This document shows, piece after piece, positions 1 to 25,640 of a DNA stretch of 64,000 nucleotides. The stretch is from Eleginops maclovinus. Lineage: Eukaryota; Chordata; Actinopteri; Perciformes; Eleginopidae. The translations under genes and the position numbers were made by a program. The stretch spans positions 15,162,921 to 15,226,920 of the forward strand of contig NC_086368.1 in NCBI RefSeq assembly GCF_036324505.1. The letters are read 5' to 3'. Position 1 is the first letter of the stretch, and each line of letters begins with the position of its first letter. The notes beneath the pieces were generated by a model. The model was not told where the DNA came from. It ran no database searches and saw nothing but the letters and a program-made list of their open reading frames with translations.

Positions 1-295
1 TTGTACTGAATAAATATGAATTAATAACGACGTAAGTAAAATACTAATATTAAAAGGTTTGTTTAAATACTTATAGCAGTTACAAAAATGCTGACCTTAT
101 ACTTTAATCCCGTCAAAAATAAAGGTTAAAATAAACTACAATTCTTTTGTATCAAATAAAACCTTAATTAATTCATGCTGCATTTTTAATGCAATAGATT
201 ACGTTAAGATCTACCACATGACCACTAGAGGGAGTAGAGGCATCATGATGCTTTTCAGCCTTCAGGACTTCTGTTCCGCAAGGACTTATTTTATG

Positions 296-428
<133 letters not shown>

Positions 429-561
429 TATAAGACTACTATACTATAATATTGTACCAATAACCTTATATATATGAAACAAATAAATAAAAATCAGAAG
501 CAAATGAGGATGTTTATAGGAGAGATAGAGACAGAGAGACAGGAGGAGGACAAGGCCTCAC

Positions 562-13739
<13,178 letters not shown>

Positions 13740-13842
13740 ATCTGCTCTGGTGCCTTGTTGTGTGTGTAATAACTAGTCTGTTCAAACGTGTGGATGTCTA
13801 AATAGTGTTTTATAAGTGAAGTTTGTATTTTCTTCCTGGGAT
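13740..13842 (-). other. slc38a3: 5' UTR part of slc38a3 exon 2
   Basis: A CTACAG acceptor on the minus strand ends at 13843, and about 100 untranslated bases precede the ATG at 13739. No other ATG in this stretch opens the transporter frame. Confidence 0.6.
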
Positions 13843-16800
13843 CTGTAGGGGAAAAAAGATGTGGGAAATTAGCAACACAACCTTCAGCATTTAAAATCAT
13901 TGGACACCAATGATATACACTATACATTTAAATGTTTTATGAACTGGTGAAGGCATATTGAATATACATTTTAATTAGAAAACCACGTCAGAACATTAAA
14001 GTCCCCGCCTACCCACAAAGGTGCTTTTACTTATGATAATCCAAATTAGGGCTCCAACACTTATTGGTGCAATATTTTTTTATATATAAACAGAAGGATA
14101 ATAAAGATCCTTTATAAATAGTTTTCATTGGACAGTAACAAAACGTTGCTTGCTTGATATTTTAGATAATGTTTGCCTTTCCTGGATCATAATAGGAAGT
14201 CCAACTCGATTAAAAGTTGACATGGAGTGCATTGGCACTAGCAATGCTTTCATTCCTAGTTATAAGAGACACGTGGGAAGATAAAGGAGGCCACCCTGAG
14301 GGCATTCGAGTGAGTCTGTATCTTCCATAAGGGACAACAGTGACAGGACTGAACTGCAAATCCCTATTAGAGGACGACAAAGGTGATGTCAAGATGGAGC
14401 AACATGACAATATTTCATTCATTCCTATTTAAATAAGCAACTGAATTTAATATTGAAGTTAAAGCTTAATGGGACTGGTGAGGAATGAATACTCTGATTA
14501 AATGTCCCATTAAGAACACTCCACAACACATCGGAGATTTAGATAAACATTTTAAAACTTTCTGAAAATGTAAATTGAAATGGATAAAAAGAACAAGCTC
14601 AGAATTAAAGTAAAGCTAGTAAAAAATTCAACTTGTAACCTAAATCAAGACACAAACCCCAGTGATTTGACAATAAAGCGATGTTTTGGCGAACCCTATG
14701 AATAATTGACACATCAACTGACATGTCTACACTCAGAGGAAACAGAGCTTTCAGTTATCTGTGACACACTGGGCTTAGCATCAGGCCTCTTTCTCCTGGG
14801 TATCCCGTTGTGGTGTGTTAGGTGACCAGCTGGCTTGTGGGGCCCAAAAAAGGCACTAGTGACATGTATCTCCTGCAGTTGACTAAAGGCCCCTAACTGG
14901 CCGGCCCTGAAAGATCTTCTTTGCTCTGCTGCATAGTGGAGGCTTTAATGGAGAGCACGTCAGGGGCCATAGACGAGGAACACAAATGGTTGAATCCCCA
15001 GTATTTGATAAAAGGAGAGGAACCAGCTAGGACCAGCTACGAACCAGTTCTAGCCGTCTTTGTGCCTCCATTTTTCTGCTTGTCACTTTTCTCTTGGTTT
15101 CCTCTCTTATTGAGCACGGTTCAACATAACAACAATGCTCAGGGCTTTTCTTTACGTCCATTCCTGGCAACCACTCAGCTGTCCTTTTCCCCTCAGGCTT
15201 CTTCCGCTTCACAGCCTGGCCTCTTAAATGTAGCTTTGTACAATATTATTTTAACACATCAAACGCAGTGTGAGGGGAATAAACCCTGGTCTTCGTCTAG
15301 AAGTCTTCTGAACCTGTCTTACCAACCACGTTGCTGTGAGCTGCGCTGCACAGCCAGGGCTCTCGGTGTCTCTGGCTAAAGCCGGGCAACGTGGATGGGC
15401 AGCAAAGCACAGTGCACAATGGCACATGTTGTGCGGTTTCCTGGGAACGGGTTGGAGAACAGTGGAACTATTGTGCCAGGCATCATTATACTACTGGGGC
15501 CCCCTTGGCTGTAGTTCGACAGACCACTCGAGAGGCTGAAAAGGTATTTCACTGCGTTCTGGTTGAAAAGACGCCACCTTGGATTCAGCAAATGCCAGTA
15601 TCCTGTATGCATGCACAGTTGTAGCAGAGTTGCTGACGGTAGCGATGGCAGAGGCAGGGCCCCTCTCGTGGGACAAATCACTGCACAGAACCACACTGCC
15701 ACTCAGAAATTCTACAAATCACAAGGAGGTTGGGAGAAGCCATTCAAGGACAATACATGATGGGTTGTCCGGGTACAAGGGTGACTCTTCAATGGCCTCA
15801 AGCAGTGAAGCTTCATACAGAAAGACCTGATGGCAGAGTTGTGGCTCTCGAGAATCAATATATTCAATAACAAAAGCAATACATGACATCCTTGAAAGAA
15901 GTTGAGTGAAATCAAACTAAATCAGGCACAGCATTTATTTTTAGGAAGTTTGTTCTCCAGTCCTTTCATAAGTTTGAAGCGAAGGAGGGTGAAAAGGAGG
16001 TAGCTGAATTGCTGTGGGGAAAATTCTCCTTTACAATTAGAACAAGTTTTCTGACAAAAGAAAAATGAGTTCTGTTCATGTATTATTTGCAAAATAAAGA
16101 TATTTATAGCCAAAAATGGCAGATGTGGATAAGATTGCAATGGGATAAATCCTAAAGGGAAATATTTCACCTAGACTTACATACTAGAACTTTGTGATGT
16201 ATAAGCATTTCTTTTGTTTGTTGTTAGTGACAAACCATCAGCAAATATTAAAATCTAAAAATGGAGAGAAATCAGTACCAGCACAAAGACAATTGAGTTG
16301 AGCCCAAGTTGACATAGCACCATTGTGATATGAAACAGAGAAGGGTTGTATGTTCACAAGGAAATGCTCACTGTGATGCTCTGTAGTCTGCAGACTCTAT
16401 GTCATCCAAGAACACGTGCAGTGTTACCCCGAGCATGTCTTCACCAAAAGAAAAACAGACGTTTTCAAGAGCTCCACATAAACAACGCTAGTTTGTTTTA
16501 TGTGCCCATTTTCCTAATTGCACCATGACACATTGCAGGACATAGAGACGCTGACAGGGTGATAATCTATCTTCTTAATTATCAGTCTGATTGTCTCAGT
16601 AGTGCCCTCTGTTTCAAACATGTTGACTAATAAACCACATGTCTTTTCAAATGCAAATGTAGAACATGTAAATTAAATAACATGAATTGTTGTACAGGAG
16701 AAAATAAGAATAAATAAAAGAAGGACCGGAGGGAATAAAGATCCTTATTACAAATCCAATGCTCCTTCAATGATACAAACTTCCGAATCCTTTGCAACAG

Positions 16801-19800
16801 TTAATGCCACATTGTGATGCTTTTGGTGGGGGCAAGTGAGTCTTTTCACAGCAACAGCAGAGGCTATGTTTATTCATGCCCTCATCCAAAACATCACTTC
16901 AGTGTGCCAACACACAGCGAGTGCATGCGCCTCAGCTCGCAGGCTCCGACGTAAGCAGCTCTGCTCAGAGACGTCATCGCACAGGGAGGCAAACGGAGCC
17001 AGGCGCTTCCACTGATTGTTATTCCTGAACTGATACCTAAACCAGAGGACACACTGCATGCTGATTCATCCTCACTCATTTCTTTTCAGCTGTGTAGTTG
17101 CAGTTGTAATTCTAGGAGTGATTAGATGTGTCTTTATGTGTGCGTGTGCAGTTTATGCAATGAGTAATCTCAGTGTAATACTGTCACTACTTGATTCTCA
17201 CAGTCATCTGGCCAAAAAGCTTTCTTAAATGAGTCTCCAATGTATTTCACAGAGACTCTTAATCTGCTCAAGTGCATATGGACAATCATTGACACTCACA
17301 GTCAGGTCTTTGCATACGCTTATAGCAGAGCTAAACTGTTTTAAAAACCTTTTAAAGAAATCAACCTCTCTCACTACAGCAATGCAATGAAAATGAATTT
17401 ACAAAAGATTTTTTATGGTTCTCTCGTCTAAAGCTAATTCCTCATCCTCCCTTTCTGTCTATGAACAGGAAGAGATTTTCTGTAGATTAAGAGATTACAC
17501 ATGCCAACAATTTCACTGATGAGCAGCTAATCTATCAGGGAACATTTTATGGGAAAACAATGAGTTTAAACTTGGGACCTCTGACAGCAGGATATTAGAG
17601 TTGATCAGATTAGGTCCCCTAACTCTCAAGCAGGAAACCAGGATCAAACCAATCAGGTCACTCTTTATACTCTTGCAACTGTATAAAAATAGCTTTAAAT
17701 GAGTGAATACCCTCACTGTAACCCCCACGCCATGTCAGACTCAAAGCTGTGTTTAAGTGGGGCTGTATGTTCCACTGAGCACTGCAGCTGCCTGAAACAA
17801 ACAGCAAACACTCAGGAAACGCATCCAACAACCATCTGCCTGTATTCTGGTCCGTCACACGAGAGTGAACATGCACATAAACACACAGGAAGCCAAACAC
17901 AGTTACAAAGACATATGCAATGTAATTAACGTAAAATGGCATGCTGTTGTTGGATGAATGAAACATGTTAGACTGCTACAGAACCGAGTAGAATCACACA
18001 TCTCTGTATTTTTCACCATGTTTGAGATATCCTGTCTTCCTATGTTACCATGGGCTTGAAACTTTTTATTTTACACTCAGCTAAAATCGCTTCAATTAAT
18101 GATTTGGGGGAAATTCTGGTAAATACAGTGCAATGTTTGCTCACACCCAAACCAAACAGCAAAGCATGACAGTCCTCTACTCAGAAGCAGTGCGGATTCA
18201 GGCTCATGGGTAGTTAAATATTCGGATACCAAAAAATGAAAAGTTCACGTAGAGTAGACATTTTCAAAACTGATGCCCGCATAAATATATAAACCTTCAT
18301 CTGGTTAAATTATAAAAGGAGTTGTTTTATGTTGAAGAAAATGTAAGATATTATTTAAGGCTATGCAGAACCACACAGGTGCTTCCAATCATTATTGCTG
18401 ATTAGGGCTCTGCTCAGCTGGTCAGAGCTATGCTGGTAATTAGTTTAGGTTACTGGTCTCTGCGCACGATATATGAATGATGCAAATGCCACCCTAGGGA
18501 TTTTAGGCACCATGCTTTTATTGCTTTTTTTTTTTTCCATCTTACTCCCATTTTCCTGCCAACCCTCCACTGTTGGCTTTTTAGGGATGGCCTCAATGCC
18601 CCTCAAAAAAAATTCTAGAACGAAGAAATGCTGATCAGATTTGAGAGTTATACTTGTCCTCCAGAAGGGAAAAGTAAAAAAAAAAAGAATCATAACATTC
18701 ACCACAAATTGAGAAGGATTATAGTGAAACTGCATTTACAATACACATGCAGTGCCTTATGGCCTCTGTTCCCTCTCTTGACCAGCCTTCTCTCTCCCTG
18801 CTGCATGCCCTGGGTACCACTGTGATAAACCAACAGGGAGAATAGGAGATTAACGTCTGACTAAGAGATTTGTCTGTTTCTGAGATACTCCTCATCTCCA
18901 GGATTCCTATAAGCTACTGTGAGAAACCCATGTCAGAGACTGTGAAAGGATGCAGGATGTGGTTTCTGCTTGGCAGTGCATTTAAATGTTCACTATCACG
19001 TGGAAGGAATTATCCCACAGTAAGTCAAGTGTTTCAGACAGAGTCTATAATCGGGATTATTTGGAATTTTCAAAGCAGAGAGGAATATTTCTTGGCAATA
19101 ATTTCCCCTCAAATCTCCTTTAATGATTTAGTAACCAACAATTTCTTCATAGGGGAGGGATGCTGACGTGTGTAAGTACTGTAAAGAAAGCCATGGCACA
19201 CTTCACTTGCAAAAAAAGAAAAAATATGCTCATAAAAAAAGGCTGTGTTATTAATAAAAAACATCCAATGTATGCAAAATAAAGATCTTTATTGCACAAC
19301 TTGGATTACTTACTTATACCCTGATATTTGAGACTATTAAATAGGTGGGTGGGGATGTTTTTTTGGGCAGTTTTATGTCCTTTATGTTTGACGGTGATAT
19401 TTGTTCCATAGTATGGCTCCTCACTATTTTTGCCAAACGTTTATTTTATTTGCTGTTCTCCAAATCCCACTATTTATTTAAATTCAATTTAGATTTGTTC
19501 AAGTATATGCAGACAAACAATGTAAATCTATTTTAACATCACATTTAGGTGCCACTTCTTAACTAGTGTACATAGTTTTCACTTATGTCTGCCAATCATC
19601 CAACGATCCACTTAGGTGAATATATCTTTCCTATTTTGTCTCTCTCATTCCAGTCAACAAATTCTTTATCAAACACTTGTTTGATAATCTGACAGTGTCT
19701 CTCCACCTGCACATAATTATTCCAGTAAGGCAACATTTCAGCATATAAAAATCTGGTGTCATGTCCCTCGTTTTCTCCACCTTCCAAATAAGGAATAGTG

Positions 19801-21424
19801 ATAAAAAGAAAGAGCTTTTTTTGAATTAATTTTAACAGGGAACAGCCCTCAATAACGTATGGGCCGTGTTCTGTTCTCAGTTTTAAACCCTGAAAATAAC
19901 AGATACCCAAAGTTATATTTCACTACATTTCATCAATTTGCCAGATGAATGTAAGGCTCTGCTACACCTTGTTGTTATCCTTCTCTGAAAAGTGCGTTGT
20001 GTATCAACTTGCAACAAATGGCACACAAGGACACAGAACATAATCAAGCCAAAGAGAGAAAGAGGCAAATTCCACTCCAAGAAATATACTGTAGTTACTT
20101 GTTTTGCACACTCCTCTGTGGGACTCAAAGAGGCCAATGGTGCACTGTATTGTCTGCAGGTCTGACCGGCAAGCTGCAGCTGGAAGCTGACATGTGTTTG
20201 CAGTACAATGTAAAATATGACGGATTAGAGCGAAAGTAAGGCATGAGGCAGTGAGGATCATCTTTAGTGTCTCATGACAACCCTGTGTAGGAGCACCAGC
20301 CTGGTGACTCACTGAAATTGTGATTTATTTATAGAATCTCGCAATACTTTCCGTCACTTTGGCTCAACTCTGACTCTGGACACCCCACAGACAGGAAGGG
20401 ACAGCAGAGGAGCAGTGTAACCCCATAGAAAATTCCAGTGACTTATTTAAAAGAGTGCAGACAGAGCATTAGCCAAGTGAAAGTTCTCTTTTTGGTTTGT
20501 GCTAATAGACAGTTGCATACAGTGTTTATTTATTATGCTTGCCCTTTTTCTCTCTTTCTTTCTTTGTTTATTTCTGCATGTACTATATTTATATGTGTAT
20601 GTAGTATCTTATTTCAGTTTCCAGTTTTGGAAAATGTATGCTTGGAAATTGTGTGAAGGTTATAAAATCCATCAGAATCTGCATTAGCTGGGGATGACAA
20701 TCAATTTGCAGCTCCAGCCTGCAGTGCATGTTTGAGGCGTTGTATGACACACACTTTTCCAGGTGCAGAACGCAGCTGTAATTACGCACTGAAAGCATTC
20801 AATTAAATCACTGCTGACTTAAGTTGGGTATTGTGGTGGCATCTAAAAGAAAACCAAAAAAGCAATAAAGTGTGTCTAAACAGAAAGAGAAAAACCCAAT
20901 CAAAATTGAAAATGCAAGAAAGGGGATATCTTCCAACATATCACAAAAAACTGTTTACAGTGAGGATGCTGGATGCCACGTTGCTCTTGAGGTGATGAGC
21001 TGCTTCAAAATAATTGATAGGATATCAATATTCTGTACAGTCCCACATCTGTGTCAACAACATACTGTGAATGTAGAAACAAATTATTCACTTGATTTGA
21101 ATGTGATCTCAGCCCTGCAGCTCTCTGGCTGACGAGCTGCCATCATCACCTCTGTGAAGAACAATATAACACCATGATGTGCAATACTGCAAATAAACTG
21201 TTAACAAGTTCCTTTTGTCACACACAGTACACTGAAAACTTGTATTACCAAAATGTTTATTACAAGACGCCAGATAGGGTGTTGCTAAAATATTGGATAG
21301 TACTTAGTGCAAAAGTACGTGATTAAGTGATGTTGTGTTCACATTGTTATCAGAAGGATATCATGAGAATGGATATGGAAACGATACCCAAAAAGGTGAA
21401 TATTCAATGTTAGGTATTGATTCA

Positions 21425-21428
<4 letters not shown>

Positions 21429-21468
<40 letters not shown>
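21429..21468. repeat. (AT)n microsatellite, 40 bp
   Basis: Pure AT dinucleotides in the inferred slc38a3 first intron. Confidence 0.95.
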
Positions 21469-21470
<2 letters not shown>

Positions 21471-22231
21471 GATGACATCAATTTAAATCACTTGATTGGA
21501 TTAAGGCTTCTTGCCAAAGCAGTAAATTACTGGGATTGTTTTAAGAAAAAGAGAAACATGTTTTAACGCATGTACTCCATTAACTGTATCTGAGTAAATA
21601 CAGTAAGGCTGATAAGACCTGGCCTGGATAGCAACCCAATGCTGACAGGGATATGGTAAATCAAATTTGACCAGTTCTCATCAGACAGCTGTCAAATACA
21701 GCACTGAAAGCAAAGACCAGTATATTCACTGCCAGATGAATAAGCCTGCAAGTCAGGGCAAGAAAAAAAAAAGTGCTTCTTTAAAACGAGATGTTTTTAG
21801 TATAGCTATATGAATGTACTGTATATGAACAATATCTGATAAATAACTTATCACAAGGTTGCTGTGTCTGCAGGTGTGTGCAAACATCTAAAAAGTGTAA
21901 GCTGGCCAGCAGACTACTGGGTTTGGCCTGCCAACCAGTTTCTGGATGAAAGTACCAATTCAGTTTGATTTGGAATATCTTGGCAGCTGAACAGATGTAT
22001 TAATGTAGCACAGGTCACTGGTAAACAAAAATATTTTAGCAGGAACTGAAAAACTTCTAATTAACAGATAAAACACTTCTCTTTTTGTTTTAAACACTTG
22101 TGAAAACATATACAACCAAAAATATATTATATTATTTTTTTACTAGTTTCAACAAACTATGAAATGGAGACAGTTTCAAAGCATATATTTGGCATTTATG
22201 TTCTTCTTCTAGCTCTAGGAAGAGTCAGTTT

Positions 22232-22345
22232 ATAGGGCTGCAATTTGAACAATTATTTTTCATCTGTATCAATTCATTTTCTCAATTGATTGCTTCTTTG
22301 ATTGGTCTGTTAAACATCAGAAAACAGTGAAAAGGCCTATCACAT
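22232..22345 (+). repeat. Old DNA-transposon-like teleost repeat
   Basis: Begins AGGGCTGCAA and continues with ATTTTCTCAATTGATTG, TTGGTCTGTTAAACATCAGA and AAACAGTGAAAA. This resembles a very abundant fish repeat, usually read as a diverged DNA-transposon relic. The call is by memory of the word pattern. Confidence 0.5.
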
Positions 22346-22365
22346 TATCTCATGGCGCAAGTGGT

Positions 22366-22430
22366 AAGGCAAGGCAAGTTTATTTATAGAGCACCTTTCA
22401 GCACACAGCAATTCAAAGTGAAGTAATAAA
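22366..22430 (+). repeat. Short interspersed repeat tail, copy 2
   Basis: Contains AAGGCAAGTTTATTTATAGA, GCACCTTTCA and GCAATTCAAAGTG, matching the reverse complement of 3861-3924. Probably the tail of a common teleost retroelement family that I cannot name with certainty. Confidence 0.65.
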
Positions 22431-25400
22431 AATGTCTTGGTTTGTCCAACTAACATTAAAAGCCCCCATATATATATATATTCAATAAACAAAAACGTAA
22501 GACTTATAAAAGTAATAAACGCTCATTTGAAAACCTTTATTAAATGTTTAACATTTTAGCTAGAAAAATCATTTTTTATCAAGTCAATGTATTTATAAAA
22601 CATTCTTAAAAATCATTTTCTTTTGATCAATAATTCGACTACAGATCTGACTGTTTAACCGGGAAATGTTGTCTTGATATAAAAGCAAATGACATTTTTC
22701 TCTCTCAGATAGTCAGCTGTGATTTTTTTCGCACTATGGCTTCATAGGCAAATTGACGAAAGACTGAGCATTAAGCTCAGCAGTGGCATGGTCAAGGACA
22801 TCACCTCATTGAGGAAAGCATATGCCCGTTGTTGGTTAAACAATACAGCAGGATGCAAACAGCTATCCAGCCTTTCATTCAGACGTCCTCTGTCAACACC
22901 ACACTTCTCAAAGCCATCTCTGTCTTCCCTCAATCATGTGCCCTCAAACAAAGTACCATCTCTCCTGGCATCTGCCACTCGGCTCACTCCTGTTTCCTCC
23001 TGATCACATGGGAGGGGAGCAAAAGAAAGAGAGTACATCATGGGGGCGAATGCATTCATTCAGCTGGAAGTACAACTCACGCAGTGTTTGACCACCCTGC
23101 TGGATGTTGCACTGCTGACTCTGTCACATGCTGCAGCACCATGGACGTCCAAATCCCAATCAGGGCGGGCACTGACTGTAAGCAGATCAATGTAAGGCTT
23201 AAGCATCAAATCCCTCATAGAACTAAGAATTGTGCAGAGTACAATAAGCCAACGATGGATAATGAGCAAAAATACAACTACAGTTAAGACTCAGAAGATT
23301 GTATTCAGCTTCTGGGCAGTTTAATTTGACCCAATGATAAGACTTAACACTTCTTCTGTCCTTCTGAGGTGTCTTCGGCAAGTTATTCGAGACCAACAAG
23401 AACCAAGACAGACTCACACCAACCAACACTTTCCTCTGACTTTCTTATGAGGAGAACAAATGAAAAACAAATGCCCTACAGAAGTGGTTCCCTGTTGGTA
23501 AGTATTGTGGCGGCATGGAGCGGATGGATTAGAAAGTCCTAGACTTTTTAATCCGTCCACTTTAATTTCAACTCTGTGAATACAAATATTTTGGCTTTTA
23601 TTTTAGCCAGTGAGAGGACAGGGTTAAGGAATTTCTTTAGTTTGCTTTTTTATTAAATCCCTTTTGAAACCTCAACTCCAGACAGAAAATCATGGCCTTT
23701 CATAGATTAATACAATCAACAAAGTCACAGCAGGGTGTTCCTTTCTTCTCACAGTGAACTACATTGCACTTCAGGGCTGAACAATCCCTTCATGTTTTTC
23801 TTATCATTCCTACAGATGTAAACCAATACTGCTGCTGAAGATCTGAAATACAAATAGGGCTTTGATCAAATCAAATAGGAACTAACTGAGTATCTCTGTC
23901 TGTGTCATATCTAATGGTGAATAAAAGGGAGTCAGGAGAAGGAGTCATGAACACTTCTCATCCACTAACCGTTGATTTAAGGAGAAGAAACAAATACTAA
24001 GGAAGATTATTATATCTTATTTTCTGCTGTATAGTAGTTGTGAGTGAGGGCTGTGACCTTTGTTGCATAGAGCTCACCACTCATTTCTTGCCAATCGATA
24101 CATTTTGTTATCAACCTGCCAAACGATGACATTTGTGAAACAACACCTTTCATTCTCCACTCAAATAACCAGCTTCATGCATGTGCATGATCAAACACTT
24201 GCACATTTGTTTTGATTTAATACACCACACTTTCCCTCTCATACACGTGTGCAAGGACACAGTCTGAAACACACAAATACAGGCGTTAATCTCACAGCAG
24301 ATCTAAGGCTGGATAAGTCTATTCACACTGTGATTTCATTGTGGGGTGGAGTTTGGAGAGAGGCAGCACACAGGCGAACAACAAGCAGAGAGGTGTGTCA
24401 CTCAATTATATCGAAAGAGGCCATGTGGGCAAGACACAGCTCTCAGCAGCTCCAAACCGTGAAGTCTAACAGCCACAGTCTCACCTGCTGCTCACGAGCC
24501 CTTGAGGTGACTCATCGTGGAGGAGTCAATAACTGGACCTTGCAGACGGCAGGTGTCTCCAGAAACCATGCCGATGTATGGAGTTTTATCCAGTCTATCG
24601 CATGTTGTGCACGTAGCCTAGATGTATTTATTTGAGGGCTGCTTTGGCATAGTTGGATGTGGAGTCCCACCAAAAGCATGAGTTTGTCCTTTCAAACTTG
24701 ATAGCATCTGTAACCGAGCTGTGACGTGGTGTGAGCCAGCTGTGGATGCTTTGCAGGCACATCCTTAAATGATAGACAATCCAAAAGTGAAGCTTGAACC
24801 TCGATGTACCTGCATGAGCATTTGGTTTGTAGCAAGGCAGATACACAATGCCTCAAACATGTATCACTACAACAATGTCATCATAGTCTTGAGTGCAATA
24901 CATACAGTACATACAACTGTTCAAATTGGAAAGTATAGTGGTCATTTGAAAAGCAACTTTGATCACTGAGCCACTACTGGGTCATGGTAGTGAGAGGGAA
25001 TGACTGGAATCATTGTTCAAATCAGAGGAACATTTATTTAGTTGTGTATCAAATTATTCTAGCTGATTCTAAAATAAGCCAGGAGGAAGAAATCACTTAT
25101 AAAGGAGGTCCGTGGAGTGAAAATGGCATCTCAAAAGATAAATGAAGATCAAGTACAGCAAGCTTTGTAATATTGCATCTCTCTCTATGGATGGTTATCT
25201 GGCGACTACGGACCTTGCCTGAATGAAACAACCCTTAACAACGTTATCTTGACGTTACTTGTTCTCCCGTTTAGTAGGCTAAATGCACAGTCGGACTAAT
25301 CAAGCAGGCTGATGCTGCACACATACACGATACAGAGCGATTTGTTTCCAAATGTAATTTTTTTTTAAGGTCCCTGTCTCTGAAAAACACAAGTTTTAGA

Positions 25401-25453
25401 CATTGTGGATGCTTCGTCAACGCTAAAACGTACGGCAGCATTCAGTGTCTTAC

Positions 25454-25640
25454 CAGTGAAGTACCAGTGTCCAACTCCAAATATCTCCACACAGAGCTAT
25501 CCTCTGCTCGCTGCTGGTTCTGCCTCCTCCGGTGGCGTTTCGTCCTGCCTCTGTCCCGCTACGTCCGTCCACCTTCCCTCCAAACTGCGTAAATGTAATG
25601 TGTTTCCCACTACAATTGTCCTCGTAATCTTCTCAAAAGT
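25454..25640 (-). other. slc38a3: Probable untranslated first exon and promoter of slc38a3
   Basis: On the minus strand a strong donor (ACTG then GTAAGA at 25453-25448) closes a GC-richer block with several CpGs, in contrast to the AT-rich DNA around it. It lies about 11.6 kb upstream of the acceptor of the ATG-bearing exon, and SLC38A3-type genes usually have a non-coding first exon. The 5' boundary is a guess. A reading frame also crosses the block on the plus strand, but it has no recognised similarity. This is inference from a donor plus base composition only. Confidence 0.4.

Larger units (their letters stand above)
13843..25453 (-). other. Long first intron of slc38a3 (inferred); no gene recognised
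   Basis: This 11.6 kb stretch shows no exon chain or recognised protein. It contains an (AT)n tract at 21429-21468, an old repeat at 22232-22345, another at 22366-22430, and a 104-codon minus-strand reading frame at 19596-19910 with no recognised relative. Around 14.9-15.8 kb reading frames are open on both strands because stop codons are few, not because of evident coding. Regulatory elements could be present but cannot be seen without comparative data. Confidence 0.4.

Noticed and set aside
15020..15830. Overlapping open frames of 60-150 codons on both strands
   Set aside because: Frames on both strands overlap, none matches a known family, and there are no convincing splice partners; low stop-codon density explains them.
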